Source: Cucumis sativus (Eukaryota > Streptophyta > Magnoliopsida > Cucurbitales > Cucurbitaceae). Taken from it: a stretch of DNA of 64,000 bases. Both the position numbers and the translations under genes were made by a program. The notes beneath the pieces were generated by a model. It was given only the letters and a program-made list of their open reading frames with translations, was not told the DNA's origin and did no database searches. This document shows, one piece after another, positions 23,974 through 32,907 of the stretch (the stretch's first letter is position 1; every line of letters starts with the position of its first letter). Location of the stretch: positions 22,152,272 to 22,216,271 of the forward strand of contig NC_026659.2 in assembly GCF_000004075.3 (NCBI RefSeq). Reading direction: 5' to 3'.

Positions 23974-24414
23974 ATTTTTTATTTTTTTTAAAGAAAAAAT
24001 GATATAAAATGCTGCCTGCTAAGACGATTACGAAATCTTTCATTTTTATTTCACTGTGAGGATCTCCTACAAACAAATTCTTTACCAATACTCTGGGTTA
24101 ATACCACCGTTCTTTTGCCTTTTCGTTTACCAGATTTTCATAAATTTTGAAGATACAGATCTGTTCTTAGTTTTCAAGGAAAGTAGTGATCCCATCTGCT
24201 TAAAATTTTCAGTCCTGCCCTCTTGGTTTTCTGCTAACTTTGTGTGAGAATATGCTTCGATAGCCCTCTCTTACTGTGGCTTCAAATGGAAGATTCCGAA
24301 GACAAATGTCCAGAGCTGTCTTTAACCAAAACAACCAGACAAGTAAAAGCAGAAAAGTTATAAGAGTTAACATAGAGATAGATATATGGATCCCTTTTAT
24401 TTGAGTCATATTTC

Positions 24415-24570
24415 TCATTTTATGATATCATCAACAGTGAAGCTACCATAAAAAATGACAAAAGTGCCCAAAGCACTCAGTTTGTTGTACCTTGGTACTA
24501 GGTCTGAGTGACCCCTTATGAACATCGAGTCCCAAAATCTCATAGCAAAAGGAGTTTCTGACATTTTCAT
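24415..24570 (-). CDS. hypothetical 51-residue small ORF
   Basis: An ATG at 24570 (a second at 24564) opens a 51-codon frame ending TGA at 24415-24417. It starts MKMSETPFAMRFWDS, passes RGHSDLVPRYNKL and has a short hydrophobic segment ALGTFVIFYG near residues 33-42. It resembles in layout small single-span organellar membrane proteins, but I do not recognise a family. Its presumed leader (24571-24745) recurs at about 32688-32865. An internal CCAAG|GTACAA could act as a splice donor. Whether it is translated is unknown. Confidence 0.35.
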   Translation of the reverse strand: MKMSETPFAMRFWDSMFIRGHSDLVPRYNKLSALGTFVIFYGSFTVDDIIK

Positions 24571-24745
24571 CTTTCAATTCCCAGTCTTCAAATCCATCTC
24601 TCGACTCTCAACTCACACCTAAATGATCCAAGAATCACAAAATGAATATGCATTGAATGAATGAGGTTAGCTCGGGAATGATCTTGTCGAGCGCCTTTGC
24701 TATAAGTCTTTCCTTACACAAAACTTTGAAATTAGTTGGAATGAT
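24571..24745 (-). repeat. leader-like repeat R, copy 1
   Basis: On the minus strand this region upstream of the 51-codon ORF matches 32688-32865 with perhaps 80% similarity by eye. Shared pieces include 'catctttcaattc', 'tcaaatccatctctc' and 'gcattgaatgaa' in the same order and orientation. The repeat begins at the ORF start codon. Confidence 0.6.
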
Positions 24746-25630
24746 TCTCAATAATGTTTATTATTAGAAGACAAAAGAAATATAATTGACTTTCTCATTG
24801 AAAAAGAGAATTAGTTACAGTGGAGGAAGTTATCAAACATTAACATCATAAAAACAGAATGTAAGTTTCTCTAATACTACTCCCCCTTAAAAGGTGGGGG
24901 CAAAGGTGGGGGCAAATATGTCTTCAACACCTGAACTAATTTTATGGGACAATCCGCTACAACATTTGGGTGTCAAGAAAACTTGTACGAAATGAATGGA
25001 AACTTGTACGAAATGAATGGAAGAAAACTATTGAAGTCTTACGAAATGAAGTTTTAGTTTGGTGACCACTATATATTAAACTCACGATCTTTTTGTTAAT
25101 CTTTTAACTTTTTACTTCTAAGTTAACTCATGGTGGTTACAAAACGGTTTCTATTTAATAAAAGTTTATATGTCAACATTTGAGTCCCAAGTCACAATAC
25201 ATAAATGATGGATATAAATAAATTATTCAACTTATCCACGTATATTTAGAAATTTTATAGAAATTTTATTTTTATTGATAATCAAAAATGTAAATTACAT
25301 AAATTAATTGTAATGTCTTTGTGACAAAATTTAATCAAACTAACTCATCTCATGGTCCACCAGTTCTTCAACTACCTTCAAATTTGGTGAGCTCCTTCAA
25401 TCGGTCCGGAGTGCTTCTGAGAGGAGAGAGAAAGTCGTGATGAGCGTTTGAGAGAGAGGAATAAATGTCACCGCAAAAGCATTTGCAAGAGAGAGACAAC
25501 GACGATGTGGGATGAAGTAAGGTTTTTTTTTTTTTTTTTTTTTTTGTCGTGGTTTGCAAGGCAAATGAAAATTTTGATTTTTTTTTTCTAAGTCAGTAAG
25601 CGTACGATTGAAGGAAAACATTTATTTTTT
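24746..25630. other. intergenic region before the transposon nest
   Basis: Two tandem copies of a GGTGGGGGCAAA unit (about 24893-24915) and of GAAACTTGTACGAAATGAATG (about 24975-25020) are visible. A long T-run lies near 25523. No gene is supported. Confidence 0.45.
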
Positions 25631-25639
25631 ATTAGGGTA

Positions 25640-26356
25640 ATTTTTAATCACACATAATTTATGTTGATAATTAACGACGTGAAAATTGTGTAAAGAAAAC
25701 TCAATTTGGGTCAAGAAAATTGTGTTACGAAAAACTTCGCATTTTTATTTTTAACGACAAATTTTATTTCCTACCACCATTTTTTTAATTTCAAGTGTCA
25801 TGTAAACTAGTATTTCTAAATAAATTTATTCGACACTAGTGGCTAGATTGGTGGATCCGACTGCGAAGGCTTGTTGTGGCGGCAACTACGACAGTGGTTG
25901 GAGTGTGGAATTGACGGCGGCGAGTGGCAAAAAATAGGAAGGAGAGGGTACTTCACAACAACACGGTAGCCCACTTCCTTCCACGAGATTTTATTTCTGT
26001 TTTGGTAGAGAGAGAAAATTTTCTTTAAGGTTTTGTCCGATGACAACGTTTTTGCGTGAGAGAAAATTTTGGGTTTTTATTTAGTTTTAATTGAGGGAGG
26101 GAGGGAAATTCACAAATTTGAAATTTGGGGGTTTTTCCATTTGAATTTTTTTTAATGACACCAAAAATTTGTCGTTAATTAATGACGTAAAAATTGTGTC
26201 AAAACAAATTAAATTATGTCAATAGGATTGTGTCAAGAAATAATTCGTATTTTTATTTTCGACGACAAAATTTACCTCACCCACATTTTTTAAAAAAATT
26301 TCAATGACACAATGTCTTGATTAGTAGTGTCATTAAAACACATTTTTCTAGTAGTG
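25640..26356. mobile_element. non-autonomous CACTA-like element remnant (right terminus)
   Basis: The stretch ends with TTTTTCTAGTAGTG at about 26343-26356, the inverse of a CACTAC-type terminus. It contains two imperfect direct repeats: about 25660-25800 and 26155-26340. Each has 'ttaacgacg', 'aaattgtgt', 'cgcattttta' or 'cgtattttta', and 'gacaaattt' or 'gacaaaattt' in order. Such subterminal repeats are typical of CACTA elements. A left terminus is not recognised, so the element is truncated or diverged. Confidence 0.5.
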
Positions 26357-26965
26357 TCCATCTCAAACAAAATGACAATCTAGCTTGATGTGTTTGGTTC
26401 TTTCATGGAACACGAGGTTATTTGCAATGTAGATGGCAACTTGATTGTCACAAAATAGGAGGGCTAAAGATGGAGCTTTAATTTGTAGTTCATTAAGAAG
26501 GTTGTGAAGCCATCTAACTTCACATGTAGTGACGACTAGAGCTCGATATCCAACTTTTACAAATGATCTTGCTATTGTCTGTTACTTCTTTAATTTTCAT
26601 GAAACGAGGGAGTTTCCAAGGAAAACACAGTATCCTATGACTGAGCGTTGTGTCTGGTCAGGAGTCCCAATCTACATTAGCGAAGACATTGATTAAGAAA
26701 TCTCAAACTTTAGATAGCATGATGCCTTTTCTAGGGCATCTTTTGAGGTATTTGATTGAATGGTGGCTTCATTCATGTGGGTTAGGGTTGGTTTAGCCAT
26801 GAATTGGCTTAGTCTATGTACTACAAAAGTGATGTCGGGCTGTGATATGGTTATACCCGAGTGCTCGCCGTCAATCAGAAAATTGAGGTAAATAGAAGTA
26901 TGTTTAACCTATTGATTACTTCAAGTTAAGTTGAAAATGTTGTTGTGTTTCCTTTCTGTGCATCA
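26357..26965 (-). mobile_element. Copia retrotransposon remnant (RT/RNase H end)
   Basis: Read on the minus strand, fragments of the Ty1/Copia polyprotein C-terminus appear in order: LSQFMAKPTLTHMNEAT near 26815-26765, QRSVIGYCVFLGNSLVS near 26655-26605, and FHERTKHIKLDCHFV near 26410-26365. These are the end of the reverse transcriptase thumb and the RNase H domain. Frames are interrupted by stops and shifts, so this is a dead relic lying between two CACTA-type pieces. Confidence 0.72.
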
Positions 26966-27008
26966 TTTTGATTCATAAACTGAGGGTGGACTTGATCTTT
27001 TTGACATA

Positions 27009-28140
27009 CACTACAAGAAACAAGGCTATTTCCAACACATAAAAACAAAAAGAAAAAAACCACCAAGTATGTCGGCCAAAGTAATACCAACGTCACATCC
27101 TATGTCAGCAAGAACGTCGGAGAAATTGTGTCGATGTATATGTTTTTTTTAATGATGTTATTTATTTAATTTTTAATTTTTTGTTTTTGTTATCGTTAGG
27201 TATTGTTTTGGTTCCGCTTTGCAAGGAATGAAAACAAATTGCATTAAATTATGAAAATTAAAAGATTTTAATTTATAATAAAATAATATACACGAAAGAT
27301 GTATAACAAAAATTACAAACAATATGTTTTAAACATTACATTAGAATAAAAAAAAAAAAAAAAAGCTTACACCTATCTCTTATTACTAGTCGTGGATCCA
27401 AAATAAAGAAAGTCAAGAACCCTCTGCGACAAGCTGAGACTCTGCGACGAGCTAGGACTGGAGTTCCAAAATTTAATTCTACACAATAGAAGTTTGTAAG
27501 TTGGGAGATGATCATAATTATAGTAGAATTGAAAGTACAACAAAAAGTTTTCATCAACTTACAAAAGCATCTGTTGTTGTCTGTGAAACGAACTCCTCAG
27601 TCCTATTGATACATATCAACTCGACAAGGTCGACCAGGTGACTGCATTCTTCAATGAGCTTAGTCTGTCTTTAAATAGACGAATTTGTGCCGCTCCTGTG
27701 GTTGTAAGGCTGCTTCACCCTAGTTGTCTTTCAAATATTTGATTGCTCCTACATTCAAACAATGATTATCAAAATGTTATATTTTCAAACAACAAATTAA
27801 ATGAAATAATGTTAATTAATTTTAAAGTAGACGATATAAATCATCTAAAACTATCGAGTCATGTAATGGTAATAAAGAAACTGTCAATCTTGCACTCGAT
27901 TGGCCAATCTCAACGGCGGGTTTGCGCTCAAAGTCGTTGTACTTCTTGACATGTCGGTGGTTGTCTCCCCTGAATTTCTTTCACACGCTGAGCATTTGAT
28001 GCTCAACAAACCAATTAAGTGTTGAATCTTCAAGATCAAGTACGAAAAATTGCTACAAAAGAAATAAGTTTGGGATTAGTCTTCATGTAAGTAATTGAAC
28101 ATATATATATATGTTTAAAATTTTACAAACTTACCGCTAG
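27009..28140 (-). mobile_element. CACTA (En/Spm) transposon remnant with Transposase_24 traces
   Basis: CACTACAAGAAAC at 27009 is a canonical CACTA terminus. On the minus strand further right, degenerate coding traces of the plant En/Spm Transposase_24 domain are readable: KKFRGDNHRHVKKYNDFE near 28000-27935, and KLIEECSHLVDLVELI with TEEFVSQTTTDAF near 27680-27565. In-frame stops and shifts show it is inactive. The other terminus was not found. Confidence 0.65.
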
Positions 28141-28486
28141 GCCGCCCTTGACGGAAAGTCGTTAATTATCCACAACAATGCTACATTCAACTGAAAACAT
28201 TGATCCGTAAGACAATCATACACACACACACCAAAAGTCCTATACCAATATACTAACATTAGTCATGATGAATAATAGACATGCTCCTATACCAATATAC
28301 TAACATTAATCATGAAAATTTGAGGCATTTCTCGAACATGGGGCAGCCATTGACAATCGAAAAACTTTTGACTTTGATGAACAAGGTATATGCCAATCTC
28401 CTAACTTAAAATACAAAAAAAGATGTCAAGATCTAACCATTATCATCGAGCTTCTTTAAGGCATATGCGATTCCTCTAGCCTGCAG
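28141..28486. other. unassigned DNA between CACTA remnant and DUF547 fragment
   Basis: A short direct repeat of 'tataccaatatactaacatta' type occurs near 28240 and 28291, and a CA repeat near 28221. No gene is recognised; it may hold diverged upstream parts of the DUF547 fragment. Confidence 0.35.
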
Positions 28487-29015
28487 GCTGCTCTTAATGT
28501 TGGTGGGATAATTCTCAATGCTCTGGCTATTGAACATTTCATTCTTCGCCATCCATGCAAAACGAGAACGAAATATGTAAGTGACTATCTTTTATAGTAA
28601 ACTGGATATACTTCAAAACAAGTACTATTACTATCAGTACACGAGGAGATAATTATTCAAACGAGTTATCTTTGAAGCCTTTGGATGAGAAAGAAAGGTT
28701 GCTTCGACATGCTTACGGCTTAGGATATCCAGAAGCAAATGTGAAATTTGCATTGTGTCGAGGCAGCAGGTCATCTCCTGCCGTAAGTGTCTTTCTTCTG
28801 CTACATATATTATGAGACTCAAATAAATCTTTGAAAGAAAGTTGACAGAAACGAATTGTTGAAACTTTGTGAAGTTAAGGGTGTATACTGCAGAGGAAGT
28901 GGCGAATGAGTTGGGGTCGGCAAAAGTCGAGTATTTGGAACCATCAGTAGAGATGACAAGCAAGAAGAAGATAATGGTGCCAAAGCTTCTTCAATGGCAC
29001 ATGAAAGACTTTGCA
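28487..29015 (+). pseudogene. DUF547-domain gene fragment (three exons, truncated at both ends)
   Basis: Three exon-like pieces match the DUF547 domain of plant MIP1-type leucine-zipper proteins. 28487-28576 encodes LNVGGIILNALAIEHFILRH. 28638-28782 includes KERLLRHAYGLGYPEANV and FALCRGSRSSPA. 28875-29015 encodes LRVYTAEEVANELGSAKVEY and ends VPKLLQWHMKDFA. Splice sites around the last intron are good (CC|GTAAGT, GAAG|TTA). The first intron does not keep frame: the piece after CAG at 28637 opens in the wrong phase, and no nearby AG repairs it. The normal domain end after KDFAD is missing, because the sequence switches abruptly to oleosin-derived DNA at 29016. This is a captured, broken fragment. 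Confidence 0.78.
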
Positions 29016-29361
29016 GACAAAAAACTAAAGAAGTTGGACAAGAAATTCAAAGTAGAACACAAGATCAAGGAAGGAGATCAGGCACAACAGAACAAAGAAC
29101 TTAATTAATTAAAAAAAAAAGTGTTGATGATGTATGTGTTTGTTTCTTTTCTTCTCTGTTTTGTGTGTTCTTTTTTTTTCTTCTCTCTCTATTTTCTTGT
29201 TAAATAAAAAAATGGTTTAATGTTTGGATGTAAATTTTCCTTTGGGTTGTTATGTATTTAATATATGACAGTTTGTTTTCCTTTGAATTTTAACAATTTC
29301 TTTTGGGTGTATGTCGTGTAGTTTTTTATATAAATTGGAGTGGAGGAGTTGAAGATCTTTT

Positions 29362-29406
29362 GTCCCACATCGACTAATTTGACAATCAGGATTTTCTTTA
29401 TATAAG
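29362..29406 (+). promoter_or_regulatory. USE + TATA promoter of 7SL copy 3
   Basis: GTCCCACATCG at 29362-29372 is intact. The TATA region TTTATATAAG at 29397-29406 follows after 24 bp, and the RNA start is about 30 bp further. Confidence 0.85.
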
Positions 29407-29427
29407 GAATGCGATAATGTAGCATTC

Positions 29428-29732
29428 GCCGAGCTCGGTAGTGTGAGCTTGTAACTCGAACGGGGGCACTAATGTGGCTGGAGGTTGGTCCAGCTCACCG
29501 AGTAGGGTATTTGCGAGATATATTATGGCCTGCCCATTCCAAGTAGAGAGTTGGGCGTTGGGCTTCGAGCGAAGGCTTGGAGATCATTGCCACTAGAGAC
29601 GGAGGAAACCGCGTGAGGCTGGTTTCACAGAGCAGCGTAACCTCCCACTCTTGTCGGTGGAAGGATTACAGGCCGTTTCTCGGTTGCCCATCGAATACTC
29701 TGTGGGTAGTTCTCATCCCAACATCCACTTTT
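29428..29732 (+). ncRNA. 7SL: 7SL (SRP) RNA gene, copy 3
   Basis: The third full-length 7SL gene is about 305 nt with the same 5' end, TGTAAC loop, S-domain motifs and a T5 terminator at 29729. It carries private changes relative to the other two (GGGCACTAA, GGGCGTTGGGC, GAGATCATTGCC and TCTCATCCC in the 3' stem), so it may be drifting. The promoter is complete. Confidence 0.86.
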
Positions 29733-29745
29733 TATTTCATTTTTT

Positions 29746-30490
29746 TCTTTAAATAGTATACAAAACTGTTCGACTTAAAGTCTACAAAACTGTTCTTTCG
29801 AATCGAAAATAGATTCGACGTTCGAACTTATATCTAATTCAAGTAAATATTAAACAAAAATATGTACTATATTAAATATAAAATAGAAATATTGTTCTTA
29901 GTTCTTTCGAAAATAGAAACGAAGTTAAATTGTTTCTTATTTTCTATTTTCTTGACAATATTCTACGATAAATATATTTCGACTTATATCTAATTCAAGT
30001 AAATATTAAACAAAAATATGTTTTATATTAAATATAAAAAATAATTATAAAAAATTTATGTATATATATATATATATATATATATTTGAAGTCTTTGCAA
30101 TCCATTGGCTATGTTTTTTTGTCTGACCATAGTTCCTCACTTAATCCATCAATTTCAAGTTCGGATGATTTTCATGGCATCTAGAATGTAATATTAAAAT
30201 TGAAATAAAAAAGAAAATCAATAAAACTAGAAAGAGGAATAGATAATCCAAACATTCAAAGGTTGTTTTGTTTTACAAACTTCATGCATTGAAGAAGAAT
30301 AGCCCTTTCCCTGTACCTCTTTACTTGGATGAGTAAAGACAACTAATCTAAATTCTTACCTTATCTGTCCCATTGCATCTACATATACATAAAACTTACA
30401 GCTCAATATATACAAAGATGAAATCACACTAGTCTCTTTGATGCACTAAGATATTGAGCTTGGAATAGTAAAATCAAGTCACTTAAATTG
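29746..30490. other. intergenic, with direct repeat and (TA)n tract
   Basis: A segment containing 'gacttatatctaattcaagtaaatattaaacaaaaatatg' type sequence occurs twice, near 29825 and 29980. A (TA)n microsatellite lies at about 30061-30085. No gene is recognised. Confidence 0.5.
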
Positions 30491-30493
30491 AAG

Positions 30494-30645
30494 GATCTTA
30501 TGTACATAGGCAAATGGGCTTCAACTCCTTTTTGGTTGCTTGTTTTGGTTCAACTGCTTCTCTCGAGCAACGATTTGTTTCAGATGGTTGAGCTTCAGGG
30601 ACTTCCTCTACATTAGAGAACATGACTTCAGTGTAAGACATGTGC
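30494..30645 (-). other. short open frame, possible terminal exon or small ORF
   Basis: On the minus strand an open frame begins MSYTEVMFSNVEEVPEAQ, continues PSETNRCSREAVEPKQATKK and ends at a stop after about 47 residues. The upstream CTTTTGTAG near 30673 looks like a splice acceptor, but it reads in another frame. Composition is protein-like (acidic then basic). No family is recognised, and coding status is open. Confidence 0.25.
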
Positions 30646-31261
30646 CTATGGTTCCTTCATATTCTCCAATCTACAAAAGAAACTTAAACAAATATTTATA
30701 TGAAAGTTTGAAAGAAATGCCAGTTAGTCGCAAAATACAGACTACAACAACAGCCTTGAATCAAACCAAAAGATAAGAAGGTAAGATCAATATCATTTAA
30801 ATTGTGTATCAGCATAAATTTCTATACATCTACAGCTTATCCTTGAATCAAACCAAGATATAAGAGGTACTCTTAACAACAATAGTAAACAGAATAATGC
30901 CAAGAGACTACACATTATGGTTCTGCTGAAGTACACTAGGTGAAAGCTTGTATCTTATTAACAACTTACAATCTTAAATTTGTTGTCGCAGATAGTCAAT
31001 GCATTTCAATACATAAACAAGAATTAAACTCTTAAAACTCATCAATTACATTCAAATTTGTTACTATATTTGATTTGAGGCTGAATAGAACATTAAATTC
31101 TTCAATGTAAACCGTATGTTGAAAGGGGAAAATAGAAAAAAGTTCATAAAAAAGGATTAGAACAAGCTGTAAAGATATAGAGTAAGACCAAAATTATTGT
31201 TCAAAGGACTTTACAAATGTAAATGCTATAGCAACCACCAGAATGGTTTCATCAAGTGCTG

Positions 31262-32200
31262 TTAACTAGCAAGTTTGAAAGCATCAATGAAAAGACCACA
31301 AGCGAAACCCATTTTGAAGTTGTTCAGTACAGCAATGGGGAAGGTTACCTTTGGTCGACTGTAATAAAATCGAGTAACATACTTGGTAAGGAGAACGTAT
31401 ACCACAGCAGCAAAAACATCATTTACTCCTAAAGCTCCAAATGACAATGAGATAGTCTGAAAAGCCTCCCAACAATGAGATTCCTCCAAAAAGGGCCCTC
31501 CTCAAAGAACTTTGAAAGTAATTTCTCGAGAGCTCAGGCACGAGTCTAATGTTGAGAACCTACGTGGAGGGAAAGGTCGTGATTGAACCATATCGTATCT
31601 CCAATATGAAGGATTCATTTTGGGAGTAAAGCCATAATTTAAGAGGCTAGTATGGACTAAACTTGCATATTGTGCTATCACTTCCTATATGACTGGATAA
31701 AAAAATGTTGAGAACCTGAGATCATTAAAGTGTATTTTGCATAAACTCACGAGCATAGAACACAGGCTAAAATTTGGCAATGTTGTTAAGAAAAAAAATG
31801 ACCCAAGACCGCCCACAAGGCTAATTATCACTAAATGGCATAAAATCAGTATAAACCAAGCAATGAAGGATTGGAGTTCTAATTTGACAATGAACAATGA
31901 TGACAATAAGCAGCAAACACATAGATTCAGTTTCAAGAAACAATATCCACCTTTCCACTAAACTTCAGCTGAAATTTACTGTAGAAAACAAAAATCTCAC
32001 AAACAAAGATAACAAAAAGGTTTAAATATTAACAAAATTCATCTTAGAATTGAAAATTTGAGGAACCCAAAACAGAAATGAAAGGAAAATGGGAGAAAAT
32101 TAGGGGAAAATGAATACCAAGAATTTGGTTCCCAAGTTCAGCTTTGGGAGTGAGGAACAAGAGAAGAGCTTCCTATTGACGGAGCAAAGAGAATCATGAA
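31262..32200 (-). pseudogene. Ycf20-like (DUF565) gene, two exons, frameshifted
   Basis: The second exon (31559 to 31262) follows a CGTAG acceptor. It encodes VLNIRLVPELSRNYFQSSLR, then RRALFGGISLLGGF, and then in the next frame QTISLSFGALGVNDVFAA, ending NNFKMGFACGLFIDAFKLAS and TAA. The C-terminus is characteristic of Ycf20-like DUF565 proteins, thylakoid-associated and linked to non-photochemical quenching in Arabidopsis. The reading frame breaks between LGGF and QTIS (about 31455-31465). A plausible first exon ends KLNLGTKFL|GTATTC at 32118 and joins in phase; its start is unclear because no nearby in-frame ATG is seen. It is either a pseudogene or a gene with an assembly error. Confidence 0.55.
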
Positions 32201-32209
32201 TTTGGAAAT

Positions 32210-32680
32210 TGATGAAGAGGAAAGGGTAGCTGTACGTTTGATGAAGAGGAAACTTGAGAAAACTATAGGCATAACTTGAGAAGAGAGATAGAGAAGAAAG
32301 CCTGAGAACGAAGAAGAAACGGAGAATGAAGAGAGCCAGAGAAGAAATGGAGAACGAAGAGAGAAGAGGAAACTGGAGAGGAACTAAACGAAGAGAAATG
32401 AACAAGAGAGATGGAGAACCGGAAAAGAAAGTTGAAGAACGAGGAGGAGAAACAGAGGGATGAGAACAAGGAACAGAACGAGGAACGGAACGAGGAGAAA
32501 CTCTTTTTTTTATTCCCACAAATTTCTTATTAAATGGGAAACATTTCTAATTATTTTGAGAACAAGAAAAAGGAAACGTGACCAAACACATTCGCTTATT
32601 AAAAGATTAGAAATAAGAAACAGAAACGTTACCAAATGGGCCCTTTGTTTCATTTCTGGCATACACATCTTGTCTTGCTT
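32210..32680. other. purine-rich tract and probable small transposon edge
   Basis: On the + strand 32270-32500 is a GA-rich tract made of GAAGAGAG/GGAACGAG-type units. The adjacent 'aaacgttaccaaatgggccc' at about 32624-32643 resembles the ends of common plant MITEs. Open frames here are low-complexity shadows of the repeat. Confidence 0.35.
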
Positions 32681-32687
32681 TCGAGAG

Positions 32688-32865
32688 ACATTATCATCTT
32701 TCAATTCACAGTGTTCAAATCCATCTCTCAACTCACTCAATTAGATGATGCCAAGATCACTAAATGAGTAAGCATTGAATGAACGATGCATTGCCTTCGC
32801 ACATTTCTTTCTATACACGAGACTTTGATTCAGTTCAGAATAAATAAGGCGTCTCTAAGTGGAAT
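32688..32865 (-). repeat. leader-like repeat R, copy 2
   Basis: This is homologous to 24571-24745 in the same orientation. It sits just 3' of the PPR stop. After its equivalent of the start codon the sequence differs: the 51-codon frame is absent and a stop follows after a few codons. Confidence 0.6.
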
Positions 32866-32907
32866 AGAAATATTTTGTTCATTTAGAAAGTCATTCTAAA
32901 CAGGTCT

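Larger units (their letters stand above)
23246..23985 (+). repeat. segmental duplication, copy 1 (oleosin 3' end + 3' flank + 7SL copy 2)
   Basis: From GACAAAAAACTAAAG at 23246 through the oleosin stop, its 3' UTR, the 7SL promoter and the 7SL RNA, this block is nearly identical to 29016-29745. Differences are a few substitutions and small indels in T-runs. Similarity fades a few bases after the 7SL terminators. The first 89 bp are oleosin coding sequence. Confidence 0.88.
29016..29745 (+). repeat. segmental duplication, copy 2 (oleosin 3' end + 3' flank + 7SL copy 3)
   Basis: This is the second copy of the block at 23246-23985, starting exactly at the GAC that follows the DUF547 codons. The oleosin-derived 89 bp are nearly unchanged, but the DUF547 frame reads them one base shifted, giving a Lys-rich tail (KKLKKLDKKF...) that stops with TAA at 29106-29108. 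The 3' UTR and 7SL follow as in copy 1. Confidence 0.88.

Noticed and set aside
28869..29108. 79-codon open frame read as an independent gene.
   Set aside because: Its first codon is GTG, it lies just before a splice acceptor, and it is composed of a DUF547 exon plus frame-shifted oleosin DNA. It is better described as part of a chimeric pseudogene.
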